64,000 bases of DNA, from assembly GCF_000022145.1 (NCBI RefSeq), contig NC_011891.1, forward strand, positions 2,182,001 to 2,246,000. Reading direction: 5' to 3'. This stretch comes from Anaeromyxobacter dehalogenans 2CP-1. GTDB taxonomy: Bacteria; Myxococcota; Myxococcia; Myxococcales; Anaeromyxobacteraceae. Below the pieces are notes generated by a model. That model made no database searches. It was not told where the DNA came from and saw only the letters and a list, made by a program, of their open reading frames with translations. Position numbers and translations under genes: made by a program. This document shows, piece by piece, positions 9,241 to 18,917 of this stretch; position 1 is the first letter of the stretch; each line of letters starts with the position of its first letter.

Positions 9241-11085
9241 ATGACGACACTCCCGGTCTTGCAGCTCGCAGCCGTCCTCCTCGCCGCGACGCCCTCCGCG
9301 CCGGCGGCGCCCCCGCAGCCCGCAGCCGCCGCGAAGCCCACCGCCGCCGACGCGAAGGCGTTCGTGGGCGAGGCGAACGCCGAGCTGAAGAAGCTCTGGA
9401 TCCGCTGGTCCACCGCGGAGTGGATCAAGTCCACCTACATCACCGACGACACCGAGCGGAACGCCGCGGCCCTCAACGAGGACCAGATGGCCTACCTGAC
9501 CGACGCGATCCGCGGCGCGGTCCGGTTCCAGGGCGTCGGCGCCGACCCCGACACCGAGCGCATGCTGATGCTGCTGCGCATCGCCTCGCCGCTCCCGGCG
9601 CCGAGCGACGCCGCGCAGCGCGCCGAGCTGGCGCAGCTCGCCGCGAAGCTCGAGGGCATGTACGGCAAGGGCAAGTGGTGCGGCGCGCCCGGCAGCGCGG
9701 CGCGCGGCGCCGAGAAGTGCCGCGACCTGCAGGATCTCGAGCAGGTGATGGCCAAGAGCCGCGACTACGACGCGCTGCTCGACGCCTGGACCGGCTGGCA
9801 CACCATCTCGCGCGACATGCGCCCGCTCTACGAGCGGATGGTGACCATCTCCAACGCGGGCGCGCGCGAGATCGGCTTCCGCGACCTCGGCGACCTGTGG
9901 CGCAGCGGCTACGACATGCCGCCCGACGCGTTCGAGGCCGACACCGACCGGCTCTGGGCGCAGGTGAAGCCGTTCTACGAGGAGCTGCACTGCTACGTCC
10001 GCAGCAAGCTGCAGAAGGCCTACGGCAAGGCGCGGGTGCCGGACGGCAAGCCCATCCCGGCGCACCTGCTCGGCAACATGTGGGCGCAGGACTGGGCCAA
10101 CCTCTACCCGCTGGTCGAGCCGTACCACGGGCAGCCGTCGCTCGACGTGGACGCGGCGCTGCGCCGGCAGAAGACCGATCCCATCAAGATGGTGAAGCTG
10201 GGCGAGGCGTTCTTCACCTCGCTGGGCTTCGAGCCGCTCCCGAAGACGTTCTGGGAGCGCTCGCAGTTCACGAAGCCGCGCGACCGCGACGTGGTGTGCC
10301 ACGCCAGCGCCTGGGACGTGACCTACTCCGCCGACCTGCGCATCAAGATGTGCATCCGGCCGACCGAGGAGGACCTCGTCACCATCCACCACGAGCTGGG
10401 CCACAACTTCTACCAGCGCGCCTACGTGCACCTGCCGGTGCTGTTCCAGAACGGCGCGAACGACGGCTTCCACGAGGCCATCGGCGACGCGATCGCGCTG
10501 TCCATCACCCCCGGGTACCTGAAGCAGGTCGGCCTGATCCAGACCGTGCCGAAGGACGAGAAGGGCGTGGTGAACGTGCAGATGAAGCGCGCGCTCGAGA
10601 AGGTCGCGTTCCTGCCGTTCGGCAAGCTCATCGACCAGTGGCGCTGGGACGTGTTCTCCGGCAAGACGCCGGCGTCGCGCTACAACGCGGCCTGGTGGGA
10701 GCTGCGCCGCAAGTACCAGGGCGTGGACGCGCCGGTCTCGCGCAGCGAGGCGGACTTCGATCCGGGCGCGAAGTACCACGTGCCCGCGAACGTGCCCTAC
10801 ACGCGCTACTTCCTCGCGCACGTGTACCAGTTCCAGTTCCACAAGGCGCTGTGCGAGGCCGCCGGGTGGAAGGGGCCGCTGCACGAGTGCTCGATCTACG
10901 GCTCGAAGGCCGCCGGCAAGAAGCTCGACGCCATGCTGGCCATGGGCGCGTCGAGGCCGTGGCCCGAGGCCTACGCCGCGCTGACCGGCTCGCGCCAGGC
11001 GGACGCGTCCGCCATGCTCGAGTACTTCGCGCCGCTGCGCGCCTGGCTCCGGAAGCAGATCGCCGGCCAGTCCTGCGGCTGGTAG
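9241..11085 (+). CDS. Peptidase M2 family, peptidyl-dipeptidase A (ACE-like)
   Basis: 614 residues with an N-terminal signal peptide followed by an Ala/Pro linker. The gluzincin site is complete: HHELGH with His384, Glu385 and His388, and the third ligand Glu412 in FHEAIGD, at the spacing typical of M2/ACE. The chloride- and substrate-binding region near [15 protein letters not shown] is also recognisable. It should remove C-terminal dipeptides in the periplasm or outside the cell. A 13-bp perfect hairpin downstream separates it from the convergent csbD-like gene. Confidence 0.9.
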   Translation: MTTLPVLQLAAVLLAATPSAPAAPPQPAAAAKPTAADAKAFVGEANAELKKLWIRWSTAEWIKSTYITDDTERNAAALNEDQMAYLTDAIRGAVRFQGVGADPDTERMLMLLRIASPLPAPSDAAQRAELAQLAAKLEGMYGKGKWCGAPGSAARGAEKCRDLQDLEQVMAKSRDYDALLDAWTGWHTISRDMRPLYERMVTISNAGAREIGFRDLGDLWRSGYDMPPDAFEADTDRLWAQVKPFYEELHCYVRSKLQKAYGKARVPDGKPIPAHLLGNMWAQDWANLYPLVEPYHGQPSLDVDAALRRQKTDPIKMVKLGEAFFTSLGFEPLPKTFWERSQFTKPRDRDVVCHASAWDVTYSADLRIKMCIRPTEEDLVTIHHELGHNFYQRAYVHLPVLFQNGANDGFHEAIGDAIALSITPGYLKQVGLIQTVPKDEKGVVNVQMKRALEKVAFLPFGKLIDQWRWDVFSGKTPASRYNAAWWELRRKYQGVDAPVSRSEADFDPGAKYHVPANVPYTRYFLAHVYQFQFHKALCEAAGWKGPLHECSIYGSKAAGKKLDAMLAMGASRPWPEAYAALTGSRQADASAMLEYFAPLRAWLRKQIAGQSCGW

Positions 11086-11143
11086 GCGGCTGGTCGGCGG
11101 GGCCGCGGCCGCGGTGCGGCCCGACGGCCCGTGGACGAGCGCA

Positions 11144-11173
11144 CGCCCCGGCGACCGAGCGGTCGCCGGGGCG
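11144..11173. terminator. Strong hairpin between convergent genes (likely bidirectional terminator)
   Basis: A 13-bp perfect stem with a GAGC loop. It lies 58 bases after the M2 peptidase stop and 23 bases from the stop of the minus-strand csbD-like gene. There is no T-run, as is usual for this GC-rich genome. Confidence 0.65.
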
Positions 11174-11196
11174 CGTCGTCATCGACCGTCGCCTGC

Positions 11197-11403
11197 TCAG
11201 CGGTCCAGGTCGCGGTCCGGGTCGCTCCGCCGCGAGCGCTCGGCGTCTTCCTTCAGATCGCCCACGCCCTTGCGGATCTTCCCCCCCTGCTCCTCCACCC
11301 AGCCCTCTGCCTGCTTGGACGGGTTCTCGGTCGCCCCGCCGATCCGCTTCTTCGCGTTGCCCTTCAGCTCGTCGAGCTTGCCCTTGATCTGGTCGCGGTT
11401 CAC
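11197..11403 (-). CDS. CsbD-like stress protein
   Basis: 68 residues from a GTG start preceded by a strong GGAGGGAGG ribosome site; a longer reading lacks protein character. The sequence ([21 protein letters not shown], then a Lys/Glu-rich amphipathic stretch) is the typical CsbD pattern. CsbD proteins are small cytoplasmic proteins induced under general stress, with unknown biochemistry. No promoter motif was recognised in front of it. Confidence 0.88.
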   Translation of the reverse strand: MNRDQIKGKLDELKGNAKKRIGGATENPSKQAEGWVEEQGGKIRKGVGDLKEDAERSRRSDPDRDLDR

Positions 11404-11461
11404 GTGTGCCTCCCTCCGCGGGAAGCCTGGGCACCGCCGCGCGCCGCGGCCAGGCGGGGGG

Positions 11462-14400
11462 TCAGCCCTGCGGCGCGGCCGCCGAGCGCTCCGGCGCGCC
11501 CGCACCCGACGAGCCGCCGCGGCGGCGCAGGTTCCGCAGCCGCTCCATCGCCACGTAGAAGACGGGCGTCACGAACAGCGTGAGCAGCTGCGAGAACACC
11601 AGCCCGCCCACCACCGCGAGGCCGAGCGGCCGGCGCGACTCGGCCCCGGCCCCGAAGCCGAGCGCGATGGGCAGCGTGCCCATGAGCGCGGCCATGGTGG
11701 TCATCATGATGGGGCGGAAGCGGACCAGGCACGCCTCGCGGATGGCCTCCGCCGGCGTGCGCCCGCCGCGCTGCGCCTCCACCGCGAAGTCCACCATCAT
11801 GATGCCGTTCTTCTTCACCAGGCCGACCAGCATGACGATGCCGACGAACGCGTAGAGCGACAGCTCCACCCGGAACAGGAGCAGCGTCACGAGCGCGCCC
11901 AGGCCGGCGAACGGGAGGGCGGTGAGGATGGTGAACGGGTGGGCGAAGCTCTCGTACAGGATGCCGAGCACCACGTAGATGACCAGCACCGCCATGACGA
12001 GCAGCAGGCCCAGGCCGGACAGGGAGGACTGGAACGCCTGCGCCGTGCCCTGGAAGCGCGTGGCGACGGTGGCCGGCAGCATGCGGTCCGCCTCGGCCTT
12101 CACCGCGCTCACCGCCTGGCCCAGCGACGCGCCCTCGCGGAGGTTGAACGCCAGCGTCACCGAGGGGAGCTGCCCGGAGTGGTTCACCGTGAGCGGCCCG
12201 ACGCCGCGCTCCAGCCGCGCCACCGTGTCGAGCGGGACCGCGGCGCCGCTGGCGGAGCGCACCCGCAGGAGCGCCAGCGCCGCGGGCTCGAGCCGGAACG
12301 ACGGCCCGAGCGTGAGGATCACCTGGTACTGGTCCTCCGGCGCGAAGATGGTCGAGACCTGGCGGTCGCCGTAGGCCGTGTAGAGCGCGTCCTCGATCGC
12401 GTCCGGCGTCACCCCGAGCGCCGCGGCGCGATCGCGGTCGATCCGGACCGTGACGCGGGGCGAGGCGAGCCGCAGGTCGCTGGTGACGTCCTGGAGCAGC
12501 GGCATGGCGCGCAGCCGCTCCTCCAGCGCCTGCGCGTGCCGGTACAGCCCCTCGGTGTCGGCGTCCTGCAGCGTGAACTGGTACTGCGCGCGGCTCTGCT
12601 GGCCGCCGATGTTGATGGGCGGCGGGTTCACCAGGAAGACGCGCAGCGCCGGGTACCGGGCCAGCTCCGCGCGGAGCCGGGCGAGCAGCTCGTCCGCGCT
12701 CGCCTCGCGATCGTGCCGGTTGCGCAGCCGCAGGAACATGTTGCCCTGCGTGACGCCGGCGGTGCCGCGCCCGCCGACGCTGGACATGAACATCTCCACC
12801 TCGGGGTGCGTCGCGACCACCTGCGCCGCGCCGCGCTGCGCCCGGACCATGTAGTCCCAGCTCGCGCCCTCCGGGCCCTCGGTGATCACCTGCAGCCGGC
12901 CGGTGTCCTCGCTCGGCAGGAAGCCCTTCTGCACCGCGGCGAACAGCGGGACCATCGCCACGAGCACCACCACCGAGCCGGCCAGCACGGCGCGCGGGTG
13001 CGCCAGCGACCAGACCAGGCCGCGGTCGTAGATCCGCAGGCTCGCCTCGAAGGCGCGCTCGGTCGCGGCGTAGAGCCGGCCGTGGTGGGCCTCCTTGCCG
13101 GGCCGCAGGAAGCGGCTGCACAGCATGGGCGTGAGCGTCAGCGACACGAACCCGGAGACCAGGATGGCCGCGCCGATGGTGACCGCGAACTCGTGGAACA
13201 GCCGGCCCACGATCCCGCCCATGAACAGCACCGGCAGGAACACCGCCGCGAGCGAGATCGTCATCGACACGATGGTGAACGCGATCTCCTTCGAGCCGTT
13301 CAGGGCGGCCTCGAACGGCCGCTCGCCCATCTCCATGTGCCGGACCACGTTCTCGAGCATCACGATGGCGTCGTCCACCACGAAGCCGACCGCGAGCGTG
13401 AGCGCCATGAGCGACAGGTTGTCGAGCGAGTAGCCGAGCTGGAACATGAGCGCGAACGTGCCGATGAGCGACACCGGCAGCGCCAGGCTCGGGATCACGG
13501 TCGCGGGCAGGTTGCGCAGGAAGACGAAGATGACGAGGACCACCAGCGCGAGCGTGAGCAGCAGCGTGAACTTCACGTCGGTGACCGACTCCTCGATGGT
13601 CTCGGAGCGGTCGTAGAGCAGCTCGAGCTGGGCGGCGCCGGGGAGCTGGGCGCGCAGGGTGGGGAGGAGCTGCCGGACCGCCTGCGCCACCGCCACGGTG
13701 TTCGTGCCGGGCTGGCGCTGCACCGCCAGCACGATGGCGCGCTGCTCGCGCCCGTCCTTCCACAGCCACGCGGCGGCGAGCTCGTTCTCCACGCCGGCGC
13801 GCGCCCGGCCCACGTCGGCCACGCGCACCGGCGCGCCGTTCCGGAACGCGAGCACCACGTCGGCGAAGTCCCTGGCGCGCATCAACCCGCCGGTCGCCTC
13901 CACCGTGAACGCGCGCGCGCCGCCCTGCACCAGGCCGGCCGGCAGGTTGGGGTTCGCGGCCGCGATGGCGGCGGTGGCCTCGTCGAGCCCGATGCCGCGC
14001 GCCGCCAGCGCCTGCGGGTCCAGCTCGATTCGGACCGCGTACTTCTGCGGCCCGTACACCAGCACCTGCGCGACCCCGGCGATGGTGGCGACCCGCTGCG
14101 CGACGACGTCCTGCGCGAAGCGGTTCAGGTCGGAGAGCGGCAGGGTGGGGGAGGTGAGCGAGAAGTAGACGATGGGCGCGTCGGCCGGGTTCACCTTCCG
14201 CAAGGTGGGCGGGCTGGGCATGTTCTGCGGGAGCTGCCTGCCCGCCGCCGAGATGGCGGACTGCACGTCCTGCGCGGCCGCGTCGATGTTGCGGTCGAGG
14301 TCGAACTCCAGCGTGATCTGCGTCGTCCCCAGGCCCGAGGAGGAGTTCATCGCGGCCAGGCCGGCGATGGTGGAGAACTGCCGCTCCAGCGGCGTCGCCA

Positions 14401-14587
14401 CCGAGGAGGCCATGGTCTCCGGGCTGGCGCCGGGCAGCGACGCCGAGACGGAGATGGTCGGGAAGTCGACGTTGGGGAGGTCGGAGACCGGCAGCTTCTG
14501 GTAGGCGACCAGGCCGAACGCGATGAAGCTCGCCATGACGAGCGTCGTCATGACCGGCCGGCGGATGAACGGCTCGGAGAGGTTCAT
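11462..14587 (-). CDS. RND-family multidrug efflux transporter (MdtB/MdtC-like inner-membrane pump)
   Basis: 1041 residues, the expected length for an AcrB/MdtB-type pump, with two repeats of six membrane helices and two large periplasmic loops. It begins NLSEPFIRRPVMTTL, typical of the MdtBC branch. The proton-relay region on helix 4 (GFVVDDAIVMLENV, two adjacent Asp) is intact, as is LVGLVKKNGIMMVDFA in the second half. Its ATG overlaps the stop of the upstream adaptor gene by 4 bases, so the two are translationally coupled. Substrates cannot be predicted. Confidence 0.95.
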   Translation of the reverse strand: MNLSEPFIRRPVMTTLVMASFIAFGLVAYQKLPVSDLPNVDFPTISVSASLPGASPETMASSVATPLERQFSTIAGLAAMNSSSGLGTTQITLEFDLDRNIDAAAQDVQSAISAAGRQLPQNMPSPPTLRKVNPADAPIVYFSLTSPTLPLSDLNRFAQDVVAQRVATIAGVAQVLVYGPQKYAVRIELDPQALAARGIGLDEATAAIAAANPNLPAGLVQGGARAFTVEATGGLMRARDFADVVLAFRNGAPVRVADVGRARAGVENELAAAWLWKDGREQRAIVLAVQRQPGTNTVAVAQAVRQLLPTLRAQLPGAAQLELLYDRSETIEESVTDVKFTLLLTLALVVLVIFVFLRNLPATVIPSLALPVSLIGTFALMFQLGYSLDNLSLMALTLAVGFVVDDAIVMLENVVRHMEMGERPFEAALNGSKEIAFTIVSMTISLAAVFLPVLFMGGIVGRLFHEFAVTIGAAILVSGFVSLTLTPMLCSRFLRPGKEAHHGRLYAATERAFEASLRIYDRGLVWSLAHPRAVLAGSVVVLVAMVPLFAAVQKGFLPSEDTGRLQVITEGPEGASWDYMVRAQRGAAQVVATHPEVEMFMSSVGGRGTAGVTQGNMFLRLRNRHDREASADELLARLRAELARYPALRVFLVNPPPINIGGQQSRAQYQFTLQDADTEGLYRHAQALEERLRAMPLLQDVTSDLRLASPRVTVRIDRDRAAALGVTPDAIEDALYTAYGDRQVSTIFAPEDQYQVILTLGPSFRLEPAALALLRVRSASGAAVPLDTVARLERGVGPLTVNHSGQLPSVTLAFNLREGASLGQAVSAVKAEADRMLPATVATRFQGTAQAFQSSLSGLGLLLVMAVLVIYVVLGILYESFAHPFTILTALPFAGLGALVTLLLFRVELSLYAFVGIVMLVGLVKKNGIMMVDFAVEAQRGGRTPAEAIREACLVRFRPIMMTTMAALMGTLPIALGFGAGAESRRPLGLAVVGGLVFSQLLTLFVTPVFYVAMERLRNLRRRGGSSGAGAPERSAAAPQG

Positions 14588-15702
14588 GTGCCCGGCGCCT
14601 TCCGCCCGTCCTCGCGCGGCCCCTGCACCTCCACCGGCGCGCCCGGCCGCAGCTTCAGCTGGCCCTCGATCACCACCCGCTCGCCGGGCGCGATTCCCTT
14701 CGAGAGCACCGCCTCGGCGTCGCCCGCCTGCTCCACCGTCACCCCGCGCAGCTCGGCCTTCCCGTCCGCGCCGACCACGTAGGCGTAATCGCCCTGCTGG
14801 CCCTGCGCGACCGCGGCGGCCGGCACCACCACCGCGCCGCGCCGCTCGCCGATCCGGAGCGCGACGTCCACCACCTGCCCGGGCCAGAGCGCCTCGTCCG
14901 CGTTGGCGAGGCGCGCCTTGAGCAGGATGGTGCCGGTGCCGGCGTCCACCGCGTTGTCCACGAAGTCGAGCACGCCCGCGATCTCGGGCCCGTCGCCTGC
15001 GCGCACGCGCACCGCCGGCGGGTGGGCGCGCCAGCCCTGCAGCGCCGGGAGGTGGCGCTCCGGGATGGAGAAGGCCGCGTACACCGGCTTCACCTGCTCG
15101 ATGGTGAGCAGCGGCGTCTGCGCCGACGCGGTGACGAGGTTGCCGGCGTGCACGAGCAGGCGGCCGGTGCGGCCCGCCGCCGGCGCGCGGACGGTGCAGT
15201 AGGAGAGGTCGAGCGCGGCCCGCTCCACCTGCGCGCGGTCGCCCGCCACCGCCGCCGCGGCGGCCGTCGCGGCCGCCGCCGCCTGCTCGGCCTGCTGCTG
15301 CGTGACGTACTCCTTCTTCACCAGCTCGGCGAACCGGCGCGCGTCGTCCCGGGCGCTCGCGGCGCGCGCCTCGTCCTGCGCGAGGCGAGCCCGCGCCTCG
15401 TCCAGCGCGGCGCGGTACGGGCGCGGGTCGAGCTCGAGCAGCACGTCGCCCTGGCGCACCGCCTGGCCCTCGGTGAAGCGCACCGCGACGATGGGGCCCG
15501 ACACCTGCGCGCGCACCGCCACCGACTGGTTCGCCACGATGCGCCCGACGGCGCGGACCTCCACCGGCACGTCGCGCCGCTCCGCCACGGCGGCGCGAAC
15601 CGCCACCGGGCGCGGGCCCTTCGGTCCGGCGTCGCCCCGCCCGCAGGCGGCGGCGAGCGCGAGGAGGGTGAGCGCGAGCGGCGCGGCGCGGGGGGCGGTC
15701 AT
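14584..15702 (-). CDS. RND efflux periplasmic adaptor (membrane fusion protein)
   Basis: 372 residues with a lipoprotein-type signal (lipobox LAAAC), so probably tethered to the inner membrane. A split biotinyl-lipoyl-like domain (SGPIVAVRFTEGQAVRQGDVLLELD and the matching strand near LSYCTVRAPAAGRTG) flanks an Ala-rich coiled-coil hairpin at about residues 100-165, followed by the beta-barrel domain. It links the RND pump to the outer-membrane channel. It is the middle gene of a three-gene operon with 4-base ATGA overlaps on both sides. Confidence 0.94.
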   Translation of the reverse strand: MTAPRAAPLALTLLALAAACGRGDAGPKGPRPVAVRAAVAERRDVPVEVRAVGRIVANQSVAVRAQVSGPIVAVRFTEGQAVRQGDVLLELDPRPYRAALDEARARLAQDEARAASARDDARRFAELVKKEYVTQQQAEQAAAAATAAAAAVAGDRAQVERAALDLSYCTVRAPAAGRTGRLLVHAGNLVTASAQTPLLTIEQVKPVYAAFSIPERHLPALQGWRAHPPAVRVRAGDGPEIAGVLDFVDNAVDAGTGTILLKARLANADEALWPGQVVDVALRIGERRGAVVVPAAAVAQGQQGDYAYVVGADGKAELRGVTVEQAGDAEAVLSKGIAPGERVVIEGQLKLRPGAPVEVQGPREDGRKAPGT

Positions 15703-17171
15703 GGGTTCCCTTCTGGCGCGGGCGTCGGCGCGGCGGCGGCCTGGGCCGGCGGCGCGAGGCGGCCGGTGGCGCGGGCGAGCTGGGCCAGTGCCACCAGGTA
15801 GTCGGCGCGGGCGCGCACCTCCTCGGCCCGGGCGCCCTCCAGCGCGGCCTGCGCGGTGAGGAGATCGAGGATGGAGCCGACGCCCTCGCGGTACCGCCCG
15901 GCGGCGACGTTGCTCGAGGCCTGGGCCGAGGCGAGCAGGTCGCGCGCGGTCTCGACGCGGAGGCCGGCGGTGCGGAACGCCTGGTAGCCGGTCCAGACCT
16001 GGAGGGCCACCGCCTGCGCGGTCGCGGCGGCGCGCGCCTCGGCGGCGTCGGCGTCGGCGCGGGCGGCGAGCGCGTCGTACGCCGGCCGGAGGAGCCCCTC
16101 GAGCAGCGGGATGCGCAGCGAGAGCCCCACCGTCCAGGCGGTGGAGGGCGGCACGCCGGACGGGTCGAGGTACCAGGAGCGGCTGGCGGTCGCGCCGAGC
16201 GAGAGCAGCGGGAGCCAGGCGCGCTCGGCGGCCCGCGCGCCGGCGGCGGCCGCACCGGCCTGGGCGCGCGCGCGGGCCAGGTCGGGGCTCCGCTGCGCCG
16301 CCTCGTCCAGCAGCGCCTCGACCGCCGGGGCGGTCTCCGGGACGCGGACGTCGGCGGGCAGCGCGCCGAGGTCGAGCGTGGCGGTGGGCGGGAGCCCCGC
16401 GAGCGTGGCGAGCGCGCCGCCGACGGTGAGCGCCTGGCCCTCGAGCTGCTGCAGCCGCAGGCGCGCCTGCGAGCGCGCGGTGCGGGCCTGAAGGACGTCC
16501 GCGACGGTGGCCACCCCGGCGCCGCGCCGTCCCTCGGCGGCGGCGAGGCTCTCCTCGGCCTGCTTCACCGCCGCGGCCTCCGCCTCGACCAGCGCGCGGC
16601 TGCCCAGGTACTGGTAGGCGGTCTCCTGGACGCGCAGCACCAGATCGGCGACCGCCGCGTGCTCGGCGAGCCGCGACGCGAGGAGGAGCTGGTCGGCCTG
16701 TTCCACCCGCGCCGCGCGCGCGCCCAGGTCGAGCAGGATCCAGGTGAGCTCGCCGGATGGCCCGGCGGTGGTGGCGGTGGTGCCGGCGCGCGTCAGCGTC
16801 CGCGCGGTCTCGGCGCGCTGGAGGCCGGCGCCGACCGACACCGAGGGCAGGTACGCGGTGCGCTCGCCGCCGGCGGCTGCAGCGGCGGCGCGCGCGTCGT
16901 GCCAGGCGGCGCGGGTGGCGGGGTCGACCTCCAGCGCGCGGGCGACCAGCTCCGGGATCGAGCGCGGCGCGGCGGGCGCGGGGGAGGGCGGCGACGGGGC
17001 CGGCCCGGCGGCAGCGCGCGCCGGTGCGGGCTCGGTCGCGGCCCGGCGCGCCACCTCCGGCGGCGGCGCGGTGCGTCCGTCCACGAAGCCCGACGGCGCC
17101 AGCGTGGCGCAGCCGCTCGCGGGCAGGAGCAGCGCGAGGACGGCGGCGGTGCGGGCGCGGGGGGCGGCCAT
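15699..17171 (-). CDS. Outer-membrane efflux lipoprotein (TolC/NodT-like)
   Basis: 490 residues. I start at the ATG giving a signal peptide with lipobox ASGC; the frame runs 37 codons upstream without signal features. Two internally similar halves rich in Ala, Arg and Gln helices are typical of the outer-membrane factor family, with the conserved EAYALA-like ends replaced by Ala-rich equivalents. It forms the trimeric exit duct of the pump encoded by the next two genes. An Ala/Pro-rich linker at about residues 35-75 precedes the helical core. First gene of the operon; the promoter must lie in 17172-17295. Confidence 0.88.
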   Translation of the reverse strand: MAAPRARTAAVLALLLPASGCATLAPSGFVDGRTAPPPEVARRAATEPAPARAAAGPAPSPPSPAPAAPRSIPELVARALEVDPATRAAWHDARAAAAAAGGERTAYLPSVSVGAGLQRAETARTLTRAGTTATTAGPSGELTWILLDLGARAARVEQADQLLLASRLAEHAAVADLVLRVQETAYQYLGSRALVEAEAAAVKQAEESLAAAEGRRGAGVATVADVLQARTARSQARLRLQQLEGQALTVGGALATLAGLPPTATLDLGALPADVRVPETAPAVEALLDEAAQRSPDLARARAQAGAAAAGARAAERAWLPLLSLGATASRSWYLDPSGVPPSTAWTVGLSLRIPLLEGLLRPAYDALAARADADAAEARAAATAQAVALQVWTGYQAFRTAGLRVETARDLLASAQASSNVAAGRYREGVGSILDLLTAQAALEGARAEEVRARADYLVALAQLARATGRLAPPAQAAAAPTPAPEGNP

Positions 17172-17295
17172 GCTCTGCCCTATTTGAAGGAGGCCGGCCC
17201 GCGCGTCAACGGCGGAGTGGCCCGGGGCGCGCGGGATTTCCGGAAGGAAGTCGCGCGCGCGACCCATCCGCCGGCATCCCACCCGGCGCGACGCG

Positions 17296-17559
17296 TCACC
17301 CGCCGCGGAGGATCGGATCGAGCTCGCCGCGCTGCTCGAGCGCGTCGAGGTCGGAGAACCCGCCCAGCGAGCGCTCCCCGGCGAAGATCTGCGGGACGGT
17401 GAGCTGCCCGGTCTTCTCGGCCAGCCAGGTGCGCAGCTCGTCCTTGCCCTCGACGGAGATCTCCTCGAACGCGACGCCCTTCTTCTCGAGGAGCCGCTTG
17501 GCGCGGACGCAGTACGGGCAGTTCTGCTTGGTGTAGACGGTGATCCTGGGTGCGCTCAT
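17296..17559 (-). CDS. grxC: Glutaredoxin
   Basis: 87 residues, a classical single-domain dithiol glutaredoxin. The CPYC active site is at residues 14-17, followed by the TVPQIF cis-proline loop and a GG pair for glutathione binding near the end. It reduces disulfides and glutathionylated proteins in the cytoplasm. It stands between the efflux operon and htpX, both on the same strand, with hairpins upstream that should stop htpX transcripts. The ribosome site AGGAGAGC lies just before the ATG. Confidence 0.93.
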   Translation of the reverse strand: MSAPRITVYTKQNCPYCVRAKRLLEKKGVAFEEISVEGKDELRTWLAEKTGQLTVPQIFAGERSLGGFSDLDALEQRGELDPILRGG

Positions 17560-17577
17560 GAGCTCTCCTAGATAACG

Positions 17578-17652
17578 CGGCGCCCGGTCCCCGCCCAGCA
17601 GGACCGGGCGCCGCCCCCGCGGCGGCCGGCGCGGTCCGTGTTCCGCGCCGGC
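17578..17652 (-). terminator. Double hairpin downstream of htpX
   Basis: Two perfect stems lie after the htpX stop: a 10-bp stem (17625-17634 with 17643-17652) and a 13-bp stem (17578-17590 with 17601-17613). Together they form a plausible termination zone that isolates glutaredoxin from htpX transcription. No T-run. Confidence 0.6.
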
Positions 17653-17674
17653 TTCCGATGGAGGAATCCTTCGA

Positions 17675-18574
17675 TCAGCCGCGCACCATCCGCGAGCGCG
17701 GGCCGTACCCGTCGGCGCCGCCGGCCACGCGCGCCAGCTCGCGGAGCCGCCGGATGCGCTCCTCGGCGGGCGGGTGCGTCGAGAACAGGCGGGCCAGGCC
17801 GCCCATCACGGCGCCGGCGCCGAACGGGTTGACGATGAACAGGCTGGCGGTGGCGGGCGCGCCCGCCGCGGCCGGGACCACCTCGGCGCCGCGCTGCAGC
17901 TTCTCGAGCGCGCTCGCCAGCGCGAGCGGGTCGCCGCTGATGCGCGCCCCGGTCTCGTCGGCGAGGTACTCGCGCGAGCGCGAGATGCCGAGCTGCACCA
18001 GCGTGCCGGCGATGGGCGCGACGAGCATCATGAGCAGCCCGCCGCCGCCGCCCTCCTCGTCCTCGCGGCCGCCGCCGAGCAGGCTCGAGAACATGATCAT
18101 GTTGGCGAGGTTCGAGATGGCCGCCGCCATGCCGGCGGCCACGCTCGCCACCAGGATGTCCCGGTTCGCCACGTGCGCGAGCTCGTGCGCGATCACGCCG
18201 CGCAGCTCGCGCTCGTCGAGCAGGTCCACGATGCCCCGCGTCACCGCCACCACCGCGTGCCGCGGGTTGCGCCCGGTCGCGAACGCGTTCGCGTGCGGCT
18301 CGTCGATGACGAACAGCCGCGGCGGGGGGATGCCGGCCCGGCCCGACAGCTCGCGGACGATCTCGTGCAGCCGCGGCGCCTCCCCGGGCGCCAGCTCGCG
18401 GGCGCGGTGCATGCGCAGCACGAGCTTGTCCGAGAAGAAGTACGCGCCGAGGTTCATCAGCACCGCGAGCGCGGTGAACAGCCAGAACGGCCCCGGTCCC
18501 AGGCTGGCGCCGAACGCGACCAGCAGCGCCGAGAGCGTGCCGAGGAGCAGGATGGTCTTCAGCTGGTTCTTCAA
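17675..18574 (-). CDS. htpX: Membrane zinc protease HtpX (M48B)
   Basis: 299 residues with two N-terminal membrane helices, the HELAH zinc motif at residues 130-134 and the third ligand in SREYLADE. Two further hydrophobic stretches flank a Gly/Glu-rich loop at about 168-178. It degrades damaged inner-membrane proteins with the active site in the cytoplasm and is commonly a heat or envelope stress gene. The 339-base gap upstream holds an AT-rich inverted repeat and a repeat element (listed separately). Start chosen at MKNQLKT, the family's usual N-terminus. Confidence 0.95.
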   Translation of the reverse strand: MKNQLKTILLLGTLSALLVAFGASLGPGPFWLFTALAVLMNLGAYFFSDKLVLRMHRARELAPGEAPRLHEIVRELSGRAGIPPPRLFVIDEPHANAFATGRNPRHAVVAVTRGIVDLLDERELRGVIAHELAHVANRDILVASVAAGMAAAISNLANMIMFSSLLGGGREDEEGGGGGLLMMLVAPIAGTLVQLGISRSREYLADETGARISGDPLALASALEKLQRGAEVVPAAAGAPATASLFIVNPFGAGAVMGGLARLFSTHPPAEERIRRLRELARVAGGADGYGPRSRMVRG

Positions 18575-18648
18575 GGTGTGGCCTCCGCCGCGCGACGGTG
18601 CGCGCGCAGGGAGAACCTAGTCGCTGGCCTGACGCAGACAAATAGAAA

Positions 18649-18680
18649 ATGTTGGCGCGAGCCTGCGAGAAAACCAACAT
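18649..18680. promoter_or_regulatory. Inverted repeat in the htpX upstream region
   Basis: A perfect 7-bp dyad (ATGTTGG ... CCAACAT, 18 bases apart) lies in an unusually AT-rich patch about 75 bases upstream of the htpX start. A possible operator; no regulator can be named. Confidence 0.3.
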
Positions 18681-18724
18681 CCGAGCGCCGGCCGCCGGCC
18701 GCCGCTCGCCGCCCGCCGGGGCGC

Positions 18725-18917
18725 GGGAGGGGATGGGTTCACGTGCTCTCAGAGCGCGTGAATCCATCCCCGGACCGAGCCAGGCGGTCGAGACGCGAGC
18801 AGCGCGAGGCGCGACGACCGAGCATGCCCCGAGGCATGTGCAGGGAGGAGCAACGAAGCGATGCGACGCGGATCGGCCGCCGCGGCGACGGGAGGGGATG
18901 GGTTCACGTGCTCTCAG
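18725..18917. repeat. Pair of identical 28-bp direct repeats; one copy inside a longer palindrome
   Basis: The 28 bases at 18725-18752 recur exactly at 18890-18917. In the first copy the sequence continues into a near-complementary arm (18754-18770), giving a stem of about 17 bp with two mismatches. The second copy contains the stop codon of the NhaR-like gene. This looks like an interspersed palindromic repeat family (REP- or MITE-like) or a duplicated terminator. The 137 bases between the copies show no gene. Confidence 0.6.

Noticed and set aside
11114-14782. 1222-residue plus-strand frame across the RND pump
   Set aside because: Shadow of the pump gene: His/Arg/Gln-rich, no domain, no ribosome site; the pump frame is unmistakable.
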